Of a DNA stretch of 64,000 nt, positions 44,867 through 55,811 are shown piece after piece. How positions within the stretch are numbered: the first letter of the stretch is position 1; each line of letters opens with the position of its first letter. The DNA is from Echinicola salinicaeni. Lineage in GTDB: Bacteria > Bacteroidota > Bacteroidia > Cytophagales > Cyclobacteriaceae. The stretch lies in assembly GCF_014280965.1 (NCBI RefSeq), contig NZ_JACODZ010000008.1, positions 62,001 to 126,000 on the forward strand, given 5' to 3'. Position numbers and translations under genes: made by a program. The notes beneath the pieces were generated by a model, which was not told the DNA's origin, made no database searches, and saw only the letters and a program-made list of their open reading frames with translations.

Positions 44867-45157
44867 ATGAGAATGCCAGCAGCAAGAGCAAATGATATGC
44901 ACGTTTGTCCGATGGTAACGGGAACCGTGCCCCATGTGGGTGGGCCAATCTTGCCACCAGGAGAGCCAACTGTTTTGATTGGGGGAATGCCAGCAGCAAG
45001 AGTAGGGGATATGGCTACCTGCACAGGTCCTCCCGACACCATAATAATGGGATCCTCCACCGTCATGATCGGGGGAATGCCAGCAGCGAGATTAGGAGAT
45101 TCCACCGCGCACGGTGGCAGCATTGTAATAGGAGAAGCAACTGTATTAATAGGATAA
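44867..45157 (+). CDS. PAAR-like spike tip (Pvc10-like)
   Basis: A 96-residue PAAR protein with three repeats of a MPAAR element (MRMPAARANDMHVCP; GGMPAARVGDMATCT; GGMPAARLGDSTAHG) that give the conical tip its name. His and Cys residues in HVCP, TCT and AHG fit the metal site. There is no effector extension. It comes before gp25 here. Confidence 0.94.
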   Translation: MRMPAARANDMHVCPMVTGTVPHVGGPILPPGEPTVLIGGMPAARVGDMATCTGPPDTIIMGSSTVMIGGMPAARLGDSTAHGGSIVIGEATVLIG

Positions 45158-45160
45158 ACC

Positions 45161-45571
45161 ATGGAAAACAGCAATGACTTTTTAGGGACAGGATGGAGCT
45201 TTCCTCCAGAATTTGAAACCGGCTCTGGTCAAGCTAAAACCACTTCTGGTGTTGATGATATTCAGAAAAGTCTTGAAATTTTGTTCAGCACGCGACTTGG
45301 TGAGCGTATCATGCAACCCACCTACGGATGTAACCTCGATGAGCTGTTATTTAATCCAATAAACAGGACGGTTAAAACCTATGTCATAGAGCTGATCAAA
45401 AATGCCATTTTATACCACGAACCACGGATAGATCCTGAAAAAATTGATATCACAGAAGGCAATGCACTGGAAGGGGAACTACTGATTCATCTTCAATACA
45501 GAGTAAGGGCGACCAATGCCCGAAATAATATGGTCTATCCTTTTTATTTGGAAGAAGGCACCAACACCTAA
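45161..45571 (+). CDS. gp25-like baseplate wedge protein (Pvc9-like)
   Basis: A 136-residue GPW/gp25 family protein. It has FLGTGWSFPP at the start, the EPR-type motif as STRLGERIMQPTYGCNLDELLF, and a C-terminal strand HLQYRVRATNARNNMVYPFY. It seeds sheath assembly from the baseplate. It lies 3 bp after the PAAR gene and 12 bp before the first large baseplate gene. Confidence 0.94.
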   Translation: MENSNDFLGTGWSFPPEFETGSGQAKTTSGVDDIQKSLEILFSTRLGERIMQPTYGCNLDELLFNPINRTVKTYVIELIKNAILYHEPRIDPEKIDITEGNALEGELLIHLQYRVRATNARNNMVYPFYLEEGTNT

Positions 45572-45583
45572 ACCAATTAACGC

Positions 45584-48500
45584 ATGAGCGCAAATTGCAA
45601 TCATATTGTCAACATACTTAAAAGAGACGGCACTGGTAGATCTGAGCTGCAAGACCCTAAACTTTCTCCTGAAAGTGTCCAATTACAAAACTTTGAACAA
45701 AAGGACTGGATAATCTTTGCGCTTAATCTTTCCAAGCAACTCAACTTTTTTCCAAGTTCATTGGCACTTGAGCCTTCAGGAGATTGGCAAAAATTCTTTA
45801 GTGATTTCATTTCTAATCCTGCTATGATCAATGATTTGGAAAATGAAGCTACTATTGAAAAGCTAAAAGTTGAGATTGAGGGTTTTCTGGCAGATCGAGC
45901 ATTCACTGGCAAACTAACACCTCACCTTACACTTTTTATCTCTTTTCTAAAATTACTGGACTTCAGCAAAAAACGATTCAACCATTTAACAAAAAGACAT
46001 CTTGACTATTATTACCAGAAAGTACTTCAAATAGGCAAAAAACCAATACAAGCAGATCATGTTTATTTAATTTTTGAATTGGCCAAAAATGCCAGCCAAG
46101 AAAAACTGGAAAAAGGAACCTTATTGGACGGGGGAAAAGACAGTTTGGGCAAGAAAAGGAATTATGTTTCGCTTTCCGAAACAGTGTTAAACAAAACCAG
46201 TGTTGCCCAAATCAAAAGCATATATAATGAAATTTCCATTCCAAGAGAAGATATCAATGCACTAGAAACTGATTTAAATACAGGAAACTTTGTGATGGCT
46301 CCAATGGTGAATTCCTATGATGGTCTGGGGGCTGATTTTCCTAAGGGAGCTGAAAAATGGTGGCCATTTGGCTATACCAAAATCTGTAATGCCAATACCA
46401 AATTGCCTCCACTCCCCAATGTCAGACTGGGATTTTCCTTGGCAAGCAATATGTTTCGATTGTCTGAAGGCACCCGTAAAGTAACCTTGGAATTTACATT
46501 TGCCAATACCATTCTCTCAAGTTCAGAAAACGAGTTCAGTCTAAACAATGCCCTATTTTTAGAAATTAGTGGTGAAAAAGGCTGGATTAAGGGTACTCCA
46601 ATGGAACTGATTACGGGGAGTGCTATCTCTGCAAATAGCAATAAAATGATTTTGGTATTCGAATTAGACAATGAGCAGCCCAAAGTAATACCTTATAATT
46701 CAGAGCTGCATGAAGGAAGCTATCAGGTTGAAAATCCCTTATTAAGGGTATTATTCAAAACCGAACAAAAAGAAGGCTATAACTTATATCGATTACTCAA
46801 TAAAAACACTTTATCAAATCTTCAGATAGTTACTGATGTTTCAGGCATACAGCAAGTACAATTGGAAAATGATCTGGGTGTTCTAAATCCTGAAAAGCCA
46901 TTTTATCCTTTTGGACCTAGACCAGGAAAAGGATCTTCCTTTATTGTAAAGTATCCTGAAGTTACGGACAAACCCATAAATAGCTTCAATGTTCGGATGG
47001 ATTACCTGAATACCCCTGATGAATTGGTAAGCCATTATTCACAATATGGAGAGAGAGATTCCAATGGAGATATTGATGCCATAATTAAAGGTTTAAACTT
47101 TTTTAGCTTTTCCAGTTCCCCATCCCATGATAATGATAATAATGAGCTTTTTAATGATAACTCAGGGACTTATGATTCTACTTTTACATTTAATTTAGGC
47201 AATAATGAATGGAAAAACACGACAAAAAAAGAGCTTAAAATCACCTTGAACAACTCTTTTCTACATGAAAAATATCCACATTACCTAACAGTAGCGACTA
47301 TCTATAACAGACGAAGTATCTCTATAGGTAAGATCCCCAACGAACCCTATACACCTTTAGCAGAAAATTTAGTTCTGGACTATGAAGCAAGCGAAACCAT
47401 CAATTTTGGGTCTTTATCTTCAGAAAATGATATCACACTGATACACGAATCCCCTTTTGGATTCCATCAAGTATTCTCCTCAGGTCAGACTGATCAGGAG
47501 CTCGATTTGGTACCTGAATACTGCCAAGGAGGAGAACTATATATTGGGCTGGAAAATGCGAAAAACCTTCAGCAAATAACTTTACATTTCCAGTTTCTAG
47601 AAGGTAGTGAAAATCCAAGTATCAAAGACATATTTACGGGAAACCAAAAGATCAATTGGAAATACCTAAAAAATAATCAATGGGAAAGTTTTGAGACCGG
47701 TGAAATCATCAAAAACCAATGTCCTCGCTTTCTTCAATCCGGGGTATTCCAGTTTTCTCTTCCCAAATCAGCTACCAAGGACAATACAGTCCTCCCAACA
47801 GGCTTTCATTGGATTAAAGCTACGATGGCCAAGCCTTTTGACATTGTAAGTCAGTTGATTGATATAAAAGCTCAGGCTGTCGAGGCTGTATTTGAAAATC
47901 AAGACAATTCTGGAGATCATTTAGACAAAGGGCTTCCTGAAAAAACCATTAGCAAATTACAGGAAAGATTAAGTTGGGTAAAATCAATACAGCAACCTTA
48001 TCCCTCCACTGGTGGCAAGGATAAAGAATCAGACGCGGCCTATTATAGAAGGGTAAGCGAAAGACTCAGACATAAAAACAGGGCCATAACACTCTGGGAT
48101 TACGAGCATTTAATTTTACAAAAGTTTCCAAAGGTCTATAAGGTAAAATGCCTCAACCACACCTGTTCTTCATCTTTTCAATCCCCTGGAAATGTAACCA
48201 TTATTCTAGTGCCAGATACTGTTCAGCAAGCTGTCTTCGATATCTACCAACCTAGGGTAAGTCAAGCGACTTTAAATGAAGTTGGAACATTTGTCAATGA
48301 GCTGAATACTTTTCATGTAAAAGCTAAAGTAATCAATCCCAACTATGAGGAAGTAAAAGTCAGTGTGAATGTAAAATTCAAAGAGGGATTGGATGCTAGC
48401 TATTATATAGGTCAGATAAAAGAGGATATAAAGCGCTTTCTTTCCCCTTGGGCATATGATCAAAAAGTTACGGTTGAATTTGGCGTCACTTTACACAAAA

Positions 48501-48745
48501 GCCAACTGATACATTATTTGGAGGAACTCGCTTATGTAGATTATCTGGAAAACTTGATATTAATGAAACGTCAACCAGATTCTGCACCTTGCGAACCAAA
48601 ATTCGAAGAAGTCTTGGAAAAGGACTTTATCCGGCCAAGTAATCCAAAATCCATATTGGTTTCATTCAAAGAACATGAAGTGAGCCCCATTACCGTCACC
48701 TGTAAAAATGAACCTGCAAACTCCCACGAAGAATGTCAACATTAA
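45584..48745 (+). CDS. Baseplate J-like wedge protein (Pvc11-like)
   Basis: A 1053-residue baseplate subunit. The region at about residues 815-850 (SDAAYYRRVSERLRHKNRAI then TLWDYEHLILQKFPKVYKVK) is the typical eCIS gp6/baseplate J signature. The C-terminal VSVNVKFKEGLDASYYIGQI and VEFGVTLHKSQLIHYLEEL fit the J-like ring domain. The first 700 residues are much longer than the J core and beta-rich (SGEKGWIKGTPMELITG), perhaps outward-facing extensions. It overlaps the next gene by 13 bp. Confidence 0.92.
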   Translation: MSANCNHIVNILKRDGTGRSELQDPKLSPESVQLQNFEQKDWIIFALNLSKQLNFFPSSLALEPSGDWQKFFSDFISNPAMINDLENEATIEKLKVEIEGFLADRAFTGKLTPHLTLFISFLKLLDFSKKRFNHLTKRHLDYYYQKVLQIGKKPIQADHVYLIFELAKNASQEKLEKGTLLDGGKDSLGKKRNYVSLSETVLNKTSVAQIKSIYNEISIPREDINALETDLNTGNFVMAPMVNSYDGLGADFPKGAEKWWPFGYTKICNANTKLPPLPNVRLGFSLASNMFRLSEGTRKVTLEFTFANTILSSSENEFSLNNALFLEISGEKGWIKGTPMELITGSAISANSNKMILVFELDNEQPKVIPYNSELHEGSYQVENPLLRVLFKTEQKEGYNLYRLLNKNTLSNLQIVTDVSGIQQVQLENDLGVLNPEKPFYPFGPRPGKGSSFIVKYPEVTDKPINSFNVRMDYLNTPDELVSHYSQYGERDSNGDIDAIIKGLNFFSFSSSPSHDNDNNELFNDNSGTYDSTFTFNLGNNEWKNTTKKELKITLNNSFLHEKYPHYLTVATIYNRRSISIGKIPNEPYTPLAENLVLDYEASETINFGSLSSENDITLIHESPFGFHQVFSSGQTDQELDLVPEYCQGGELYIGLENAKNLQQITLHFQFLEGSENPSIKDIFTGNQKINWKYLKNNQWESFETGEIIKNQCPRFLQSGVFQFSLPKSATKDNTVLPTGFHWIKATMAKPFDIVSQLIDIKAQAVEAVFENQDNSGDHLDKGLPEKTISKLQERLSWVKSIQQPYPSTGGKDKESDAAYYRRVSERLRHKNRAITLWDYEHLILQKFPKVYKVKCLNHTCSSSFQSPGNVTIILVPDTVQQAVFDIYQPRVSQATLNEVGTFVNELNTFHVKAKVINPNYEEVKVSVNVKFKEGLDASYYIGQIKEDIKRFLSPWAYDQKVTVEFGVTLHKSQLIHYLEELAYVDYLENLILMKRQPDSAPCEPKFEEVLEKDFIRPSNPKSILVSFKEHEVSPITVTCKNEPANSHEECQH

Positions 48746-51534
48746 GCAATCATAAAAGTATAGCCAGAGACACCTCCACAAAGGATGATCTTGACTTTCA
48801 CTTTCTGCGGGAAGAAGGAATAAGACATATCCGTGAATTGGGAAGTCAAATCTGGACCGATTATAATACACATGACCCAGGCATTACCATGCTTGAGGTA
48901 CTTTGCTATGCCATCACTGATTTAGGAAACCGTATCAATTTGCCCATAGAAGATCTTATAGCCCAAGAAGACAATGGAATTGAAGGACAATTTTATAAAG
49001 TAGCTGATATTTTGCCTTCTGCACCTACCACAGAACTAGATCTAAGAAAACTATTTATAGACATCAAAGGGGTTAAAAACTGTTGGATCAAGAAAGAAAA
49101 GGTAACCGTCTTTGCAGACCTGAAAAACCAAAAATTAGCTTATGAAAAGGCCATTTGGGAGGGTTTGAAGGAAAATCAAAAGGCAAAATTTGACCTTAAA
49201 GGCCTCTATAGTATCCTGGTAGAAACAGATGATGCTCAGAAAGAGCTTCCGGAGGATTTAAAAGAACAAATATTTCAACGCTTTCATGCACACAGAAACC
49301 TTTGTGAGGACCTGGTTAAAGTAGAAAAAGTACCCTCCGAACCAGTGTCTGTCTGTGCAAATGTGGAAGTAAATCCGGAAGCAGATGAAGAATTGGTTCA
49401 TGCACAGATAATTATAGCATTGGAGGATTATATGGCCCCATCTCCAGGCCATTACTCGCTAAAGGAAATGATAGACAAAGGCTATCCTATGGATGAGATC
49501 TTTGAAGGGCCATTTCTGGAAAATGGGTTTATAGATACCAAGGAGCTAAAAGCCTCTGGACTTCGAAAAGAAGTGCGACTTTCCGATATCATCAATATTA
49601 TCATGAGTATTCCAGGTGTGAAAGTGGTTAAGGATATCACTTTAGGAAATTGTGACGAAAAAGATGGTACTGATCCCAACAAATGGGTCATTTGCATTCC
49701 TGAGGGCAAAAAACCAAAACTTTGTAAGAAGACCACCATTAACTATTTCAAAGGTGTCTTACCCATCAATATCAATAAAACCAGGGTTGCCAGTTATAAA
49801 GAAAAAATCCTCCAATCACGTGCTGATCATGATGATAAAGCTAAAGAACACCTTGAACCTGAAATCCCAAAAGGAACTTTTGCCAACTGGGGAGCCTATA
49901 GCTCCATCCAACATGATTTTCCTGAAACTTATGGATTAAGCGATAAAGGATTATCCCGTAATTTAGGAGAGAAAAGAGCAGTCCTAGCAAGACAGTTAAA
50001 AGGTTATTTATTGTTTTTCGACCAAATCTTAGCCTCCTATTTCAAGCATTTAGAAAAAATAAAAGAACTGCTTTCCCTTGACCAAGGGCCAAGTATCACT
50101 TATTTCACCCAGGCCGTGAAAGATATAAAAGATGCAGAAAAACTATTCAAAGACCCTAATGCACTTGATAATGAAACTGAGTTAACAGAAAATCTAATGG
50201 GTATTTTGGATGATACAGTTGAGCGAAGGAATAAGTTGATGGATCATTTGATTGCCCGATTTGCCGAAAATTTTGGAAATTATGCATTCTTGATGAAGTT
50301 CCTTTATGGTGCCAGTACGGATGAAGTGGTATTACAGGACAAGCAACGTTTTCTCAGGGAGTACAGAGAAATAAGCAAAGAAAGGGGAGAAGCATTTAAT
50401 TATTACGACAAGGAAAAAAAGGACCTTTGGAATACAGACAATGTCTCTGGTGCCCAAAGAAGAATAGCAAAACTAGTCGGCATAAAAGACTATCGCAGGA
50501 GAAACCTTGCTGACTCGGCAGTGGAAATATACAGATATGAACAGGTAGATGGTGATTGGGTTTACCGTTGGAGATTGCGAAGTGAAGAAGGTAATATTCT
50601 TCTATCGGCCACCACATCATATCCTTTTTATAATTCGGCTGGGAGCGAAATGTACTTTGCCATTCTCAAAATTTTGGAGACCTCCAGTAAAGAACTGGAA
50701 AAGTTGAAAGAAGTAGCGGTGGCCAATGAATACTTAGCGGGAAGTTTCCAATTCCATAAAGCGGCAACATCCGAAAAATTCAGCTTCGACATTGTTAATA
50801 CAGAAATTGAATCTCATTCAAGTCCTGATTTCATCATTGCCAAACAATATACATTCTATCCCCATAGAGACGAGGCTGTCAATGCTGCATTATCATTATT
50901 GGATTATATAAAGCACACATTTACTGAAGAAGGGATTTATCTAGTAGAACATATCCTTTTAAGGCCCAATCCACTGGATGCACAATACAAAAAAACTCAG
51001 GAAGATGCGGACAAAGATTATGTCCTTGGAAATTTCCTTCCTTTTTGCTCGGACGATTATGACTCTTGTAAAATGATCGATCCATTTTCATTTAGGCTAA
51101 GCGTTATCCTTCCAGGCTTTACCTATCGCTTCGCCAATAAAGACTTTAGGAATTATTTGGAGAACCTTATCAGGGAGGAACTCCCTGCTCATATCGTAGC
51201 AAAAATATGTTGGATAGGATATAGAAAGGGCGAAGAACCGGAACTACCCCAAGAAGATGTAGAAAATCCTGAAAGCCCAATTTTTAAAGAAAACCAATTG
51301 GTTCGCTTCGAGAAAGCCTATAAATCCTATCTCTTTGAATTAACCGATATCCACAAGAGAAGCGGAAGTATCGCATCAATGAACAAATACAATAAAGTAT
51401 TGAACGAAATGACCAGTTCTCTAACGGGACTTCATACCATTTACCCTACAGGTAGACTTTACGATTGTGAGGATGAGGAGGAAGATCTTGATGGAAAATT
51501 AATTTTAGGAAAAACGAATCTGGGAACACTTTAA
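48733..51534 (+). CDS. Second large baseplate protein (Pvc12-like)
   Basis: A 933-residue baseplate wedge partner. Residues about 30-70 carry the family signature IWTDYNTHDPGITMLEVLCYAITDL (in two parts). The protein then has a long helical and beta-mixed body and a C-terminal part with FSFRLSVILPGFTYRF and LPAHIVAKICWIGY, as in Pvc12-like proteins. It probably forms a heterodimer with the J-like subunit. The overlap with that gene suggests matched expression. Length is usual for this class. Confidence 0.9.
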   Translation: MSTLSNHKSIARDTSTKDDLDFHFLREEGIRHIRELGSQIWTDYNTHDPGITMLEVLCYAITDLGNRINLPIEDLIAQEDNGIEGQFYKVADILPSAPTTELDLRKLFIDIKGVKNCWIKKEKVTVFADLKNQKLAYEKAIWEGLKENQKAKFDLKGLYSILVETDDAQKELPEDLKEQIFQRFHAHRNLCEDLVKVEKVPSEPVSVCANVEVNPEADEELVHAQIIIALEDYMAPSPGHYSLKEMIDKGYPMDEIFEGPFLENGFIDTKELKASGLRKEVRLSDIINIIMSIPGVKVVKDITLGNCDEKDGTDPNKWVICIPEGKKPKLCKKTTINYFKGVLPININKTRVASYKEKILQSRADHDDKAKEHLEPEIPKGTFANWGAYSSIQHDFPETYGLSDKGLSRNLGEKRAVLARQLKGYLLFFDQILASYFKHLEKIKELLSLDQGPSITYFTQAVKDIKDAEKLFKDPNALDNETELTENLMGILDDTVERRNKLMDHLIARFAENFGNYAFLMKFLYGASTDEVVLQDKQRFLREYREISKERGEAFNYYDKEKKDLWNTDNVSGAQRRIAKLVGIKDYRRRNLADSAVEIYRYEQVDGDWVYRWRLRSEEGNILLSATTSYPFYNSAGSEMYFAILKILETSSKELEKLKEVAVANEYLAGSFQFHKAATSEKFSFDIVNTEIESHSSPDFIIAKQYTFYPHRDEAVNAALSLLDYIKHTFTEEGIYLVEHILLRPNPLDAQYKKTQEDADKDYVLGNFLPFCSDDYDSCKMIDPFSFRLSVILPGFTYRFANKDFRNYLENLIREELPAHIVAKICWIGYRKGEEPELPQEDVENPESPIFKENQLVRFEKAYKSYLFELTDIHKRSGSIASMNKYNKVLNEMTSSLTGLHTIYPTGRLYDCEDEEEDLDGKLILGKTNLGTL

Positions 51535-51545
51535 TCCATACCGTC

Positions 51546-54500
51546 ATGGCTAATAAATTAAGTATAATAACCACTCAATACCATACTTATAAAGTAGATC
51601 AGGTATTAACACATACCCAATTAAATGAATCCATATCATTTTTTGAGGACCAAGATAGGTTGACTCGTGTATTTTTAAATGGTGTTGGAATAGTTTGTGG
51701 ATTTAAAGTAAGTCGGCCGACTAGCCGTATTGTCCAAGTTACACAAGGCATTGGAGTAACTACGGATGGAGACCTGCTTAAATTACTTCAGGAATACGAT
51801 GATCCAGCTATTTCAGGCTATAAAATGGTGGACGATCATGTTAACTATACCCATTTCAGGGTGTTTGAAGATAAAAACAGCCATTATGAAAAATTTAAGC
51901 AAGGAGAAGCTAAAATTAACCTTTGGAAACTTGTTCCCCCAGAACAAGTAACTGAGACAGATCAAGCCCTTTCCAGCATGGAAAACATGGCAGATAAAAT
52001 TGCCTTGCTTTATTTAGAAACATACCCACTGGAAGCAGACATGTGTAGTGGAATCAATTGTGACAATCAAGGGGTAGAACAAGTAGCTAGACTACATGTG
52101 CTATTGACAGATGAAGAGGGTGCCAAGCATTTAATGGACAATGACGGAGTCTATCAAAGGCTAGACATCAAAAGTCTTTATCGCTCTTTAAAACACATTA
52201 AACTAAAAAGGGTATTATTATCCCAAGCAAATACCAAAGATCTGCAAAAACTTGAAGATAGCTATTATAAGGCTATCATGGCTACTGATATTGAGGGTTT
52301 AAATGATGGACTAAGCGCGCTTTCCAATTTTCTTGGATTGCCCAGCAATATTTCGCAAAAATTGAAATTATTCCTGACCAAGCCCAATCCGAGTTATGTT
52401 AACAATTTCCAATATCAATATGACTGGTTAAGAGATATCATCAACACCTATCATGAGATTGTGGAAATCCTTTATACACTCAATGCCACTTGTCTACCAG
52501 ATATAGATGCTTTTCCAAAACATCTTATGCTTGGGAAAGTCATCTCCAAAGAAAATAATAATGATTTTAGACATGGGTTTTATAAATCTCCCATTACGGG
52601 GGACACTTCAGTAACCTCCAGGCTAAACAGTTTATTGGAACGGATGAAATTAATGCTTTTTACCTTCCAAACACCAAAAGTTGACATTTCCATTACACCA
52701 TCAGTATTTAAAGGAAATCTAGGAGAAAAAGCTATACCATTTTACTATAAGAATAGTAATAACCTAATTGATCATTGGAATTTCGATAAAACCAAAAGGG
52801 GAAGGACGGATGAAATACCTCGTTTTAAAAGAGCAGTGGATCCACAAACCAATGAACCCATAGAGCCTTTGGAATATGACACCAATGAGGTTGATTTTTA
52901 TAGAATTGAAGGGCATCAGGGTAAATCCTACGACCAAGCATTGATCAAAATAATGGACAAGGTTAAGGAATATAATTTGGATTTTGATGTCAAGGCACTC
53001 TCTATTAATCAGGTATTGGACAGTATCAAAATGGAAGATTATAAATGCCATTTTGAAGATTTGATGTTATTAATGGAAGCTTGGAATGATGAGATCAGCT
53101 GTATAACAGGCAAAATCAGTCAATTCTTTTCTTCCTTGGATATCAAAAAGCTAATGGAAGCGAGTAGCGTCGAAAGTGCCGAAACAATAGCTCCAAAAGT
53201 AGAAATGGCTGAGCCTTTATATAAGGCTTATGAACCTAAGTCTGTGACCATAGAGGATGTGGCGATTTTGATCAATAATGGTAAAATATCGCTGGCAGAA
53301 GCCCAAAGACTCTATCCATATTTGTTTGAAGCCACCAAAGATTATAAAACTGAATCAAGGTCAAGTATTCAAGAAAGTATAAGTAAAAACATCAGTTCAG
53401 ATTCAGAAAGTCTAGGCATTGTCTTTGACAGCACCATCAAAAAAGAGGATAATCCTTATTACAGCTATAATGATATCAAGGTAGCTGCAGAGAAAGAAGC
53501 AGTAAATTATATCAAGGATATAGAGATTTCAGAAGACTATAAAATGGCCTTTATAGATAAGCCCATAGAGATAATTGCTGCCTCCTATGATATATCAAAT
53601 TATATCCCTGAGCGACTATTTGAATTGGATGATTTCTATATTGACCAATATGAAGCTTCCATTGAAAGTTTGTGTAAGAAGTTAGTAGAGTTTAGCAAAA
53701 GCCTTGAGAAATTGGATATAAGTGATCGATTAAAGTCCTACTATCAGTCACAAGCCCTTTTCTATTCATCCATTTGTTGTGCTGCCAATAAATTAAAAAT
53801 CTTGCAAGCCGAGATCGATTCAAGAAAGCAAACCATTTTGGAAGGTCTTCAATTAAGTAATTTTTTCGAACACCATCCTGGATTGGATCATCAAGCTGGT
53901 GTAACAAAAGGTGGGACATTTGTTATGGTTTATTATAGCAGGGAACCTAGGAAAGTAGAAAAAGCTATATCCGGTCTGAGCATCATGGAAAAATGGGGCG
54001 GATATAAGGAGGCTGTTTATGAAAAGTCCGATTATAATAGTATCGCGGAAAAATATGAACTATTCAAGGATCCCACCAAATTAGAAGATGATTTAGCCAC
54101 CCTAAAAAAAGCATTAGCTGGAGAGACAAGCATATCCAATATAGCAGTACCGAGCAAAGGTCAATTAAAAAGTAGCCTAAAAGATGGTACTGTAATGGCT
54201 GATTTTATGCTGCCATATAGATGTTGCTCTGATTGTTCACCTATCAATTTCGTAGTTCCACGTCCAGTAGTATATCTGAACCTAAGTGAAGACACCTATT
54301 GTCTAGGCTTGGAGCAAGCTCCTATTGGATTTGAGGTGATCCCTGTGGGAGGCACTATCAAAGTCGTAGATGAAATACCTGGTGTTATCGTTGGTGAAGA
54401 TGCGATTAGTATTGATGCTAGTCTGTTTCCTGTTGAGCACTTAGGTCAAGCGATCAATTTTACGGTAAATGATGAACCTACTACAGCAGAAATTAGGGTT

Positions 54501-55811
54501 TTCCAAAGCCCTGTATTTGCTTTGAACTTACCTGATAATCCAGTTACCGATCCTTATTTATTGCTTTCTGCTTCTCCTGTCTTTGAGGATGCAGAATATT
54601 CCTGGGATTTCGGTGACGACAGACAGTCTACAGAAAAGAGTCCTCAAGTAAGTTATCAATTGCCTGTAAACGGTGAAAACAAGGTGACCGTTAGCCTCAC
54701 TATTACACCTAAAAATGGCGCTTGTCCAGCTACGGTAACCGGAGAAATCATTTTTGAAGAAGCAGTAGAAGAGATTGACTTGGACCTTAAGCCAAGAGAG
54801 ATATGTAGAGATGCTCAAGTCAGCCCAATACCTTTTACGGTAGTTCCCGAAAATGGAGTAGTCAGTGGGGAAGGGGTTCAAAACACAGCCAATGGTTATG
54901 TATTTAACCCACTATTGGTAAGTGATATCAATCTAGGAAAGGATTTGAATTTTAAAGTCAATGGTCAAGAAACAGATTTAACCGTAAGGGTATATGAAAG
55001 ACCTACCATTAACTTTAGTTATACATTAGATGTTGATCCTGCCTCTGGTAACAAACTGCTTTCACTAAAAGTAGATACACCATTCCCAACGGGTACCCAA
55101 TACCATTGGTTCTTGGACAACAAAGCCTTGGACCCAACGACGGCTACGGGCATGAAGCAAGAGCTTCCTGCTGAATTGGATAGCATATCAGTAAGGGTAA
55201 TGGTGGAATTGGATAATGTCTGTAAACAAGGGAGTAGTGAAACCATAACGATTGATCTTAATGAAGGAGCAGGAAACTGTATAGATGAAGGAACTAGGTT
55301 TATCCAATCTGGAGCGGAAAGATTTAGTGCCTTTTTACAAACTGAAGAATTCAAAAAAGTAGATGATTGGGGCAAAGGCATTATCACCGACGCTATAAAT
55401 ACCATAAACTTGATTGCAAAGGATGCCCCGAATTTTGTTTCTGGTAAGCAAAATGGACAATTAGAAAAAATACTATTACCTCAAATTCAAGCCTTAACGG
55501 ACTATATGGTAGAAATGAATAGTGGAAATGGTCCTGGAATGGCCCCTGCCAAAGAACTGTTTGAATTTTATATTCAATTATTTTATACCCTTATCAAGTG
55601 TCAAGATAGAAGCAATTATGATGAATTTAAAGCTGAATTTTCAAAAATTCTTCAAGTGATGACTTCAATGATGAAACGACTGGTTGAATTTAAAGTGATT
55701 TGGGATGCTGATAAAAGCATGCAGACTTACTATAAAAATTTAATCGTGGAATTTGATGGAGCGGACTATATACAGGCCGCTATTAAGGACCAATCTCAAT
55801 TGATCACTTAA
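51546..55811 (+). CDS. 1421-residue eCIS protein with PKD domain, cage or fibre candidate
   Basis: A very large soluble protein, with no signal peptide. Residues 1-190 are a domain of unknown type (ITTQYHTYKVDQVLTHTQLN; TQGIGVTTDGDLL). The middle (200-850) is largely helical. From about 880, starting near a Cys cluster (YRCCSDCSP), are immunoglobulin-like beta domains including a PKD-type one at about 1005-1065 (YSWDFGDDRQSTEKSPQVSY) and another at about 1155-1230. A helical C-terminus follows. It occupies the place of the tail fibre between baseplate and tape measure, and PKD domains mediate binding. It may form a baseplate extension or cage, or serve for target recognition. Its stop abuts the next start. 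Confidence 0.7.
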   Translation: MANKLSIITTQYHTYKVDQVLTHTQLNESISFFEDQDRLTRVFLNGVGIVCGFKVSRPTSRIVQVTQGIGVTTDGDLLKLLQEYDDPAISGYKMVDDHVNYTHFRVFEDKNSHYEKFKQGEAKINLWKLVPPEQVTETDQALSSMENMADKIALLYLETYPLEADMCSGINCDNQGVEQVARLHVLLTDEEGAKHLMDNDGVYQRLDIKSLYRSLKHIKLKRVLLSQANTKDLQKLEDSYYKAIMATDIEGLNDGLSALSNFLGLPSNISQKLKLFLTKPNPSYVNNFQYQYDWLRDIINTYHEIVEILYTLNATCLPDIDAFPKHLMLGKVISKENNNDFRHGFYKSPITGDTSVTSRLNSLLERMKLMLFTFQTPKVDISITPSVFKGNLGEKAIPFYYKNSNNLIDHWNFDKTKRGRTDEIPRFKRAVDPQTNEPIEPLEYDTNEVDFYRIEGHQGKSYDQALIKIMDKVKEYNLDFDVKALSINQVLDSIKMEDYKCHFEDLMLLMEAWNDEISCITGKISQFFSSLDIKKLMEASSVESAETIAPKVEMAEPLYKAYEPKSVTIEDVAILINNGKISLAEAQRLYPYLFEATKDYKTESRSSIQESISKNISSDSESLGIVFDSTIKKEDNPYYSYNDIKVAAEKEAVNYIKDIEISEDYKMAFIDKPIEIIAASYDISNYIPERLFELDDFYIDQYEASIESLCKKLVEFSKSLEKLDISDRLKSYYQSQALFYSSICCAANKLKILQAEIDSRKQTILEGLQLSNFFEHHPGLDHQAGVTKGGTFVMVYYSREPRKVEKAISGLSIMEKWGGYKEAVYEKSDYNSIAEKYELFKDPTKLEDDLATLKKALAGETSISNIAVPSKGQLKSSLKDGTVMADFMLPYRCCSDCSPINFVVPRPVVYLNLSEDTYCLGLEQAPIGFEVIPVGGTIKVVDEIPGVIVGEDAISIDASLFPVEHLGQAINFTVNDEPTTAEIRVFQSPVFALNLPDNPVTDPYLLLSASPVFEDAEYSWDFGDDRQSTEKSPQVSYQLPVNGENKVTVSLTITPKNGACPATVTGEIIFEEAVEEIDLDLKPREICRDAQVSPIPFTVVPENGVVSGEGVQNTANGYVFNPLLVSDINLGKDLNFKVNGQETDLTVRVYERPTINFSYTLDVDPASGNKLLSLKVDTPFPTGTQYHWFLDNKALDPTTATGMKQELPAELDSISVRVMVELDNVCKQGSSETITIDLNEGAGNCIDEGTRFIQSGAERFSAFLQTEEFKKVDDWGKGIITDAINTINLIAKDAPNFVSGKQNGQLEKILLPQIQALTDYMVEMNSGNGPGMAPAKELFEFYIQLFYTLIKCQDRSNYDEFKAEFSKILQVMTSMMKRLVEFKVIWDADKSMQTYYKNLIVEFDGADYIQAAIKDQSQLIT

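Noticed and set aside
44818-45174. Minus-strand frame across the PAAR gene
   Set aside because: It mirrors the MPAAR-repeat gene, whose repeats and metal residues make the plus strand the real one.
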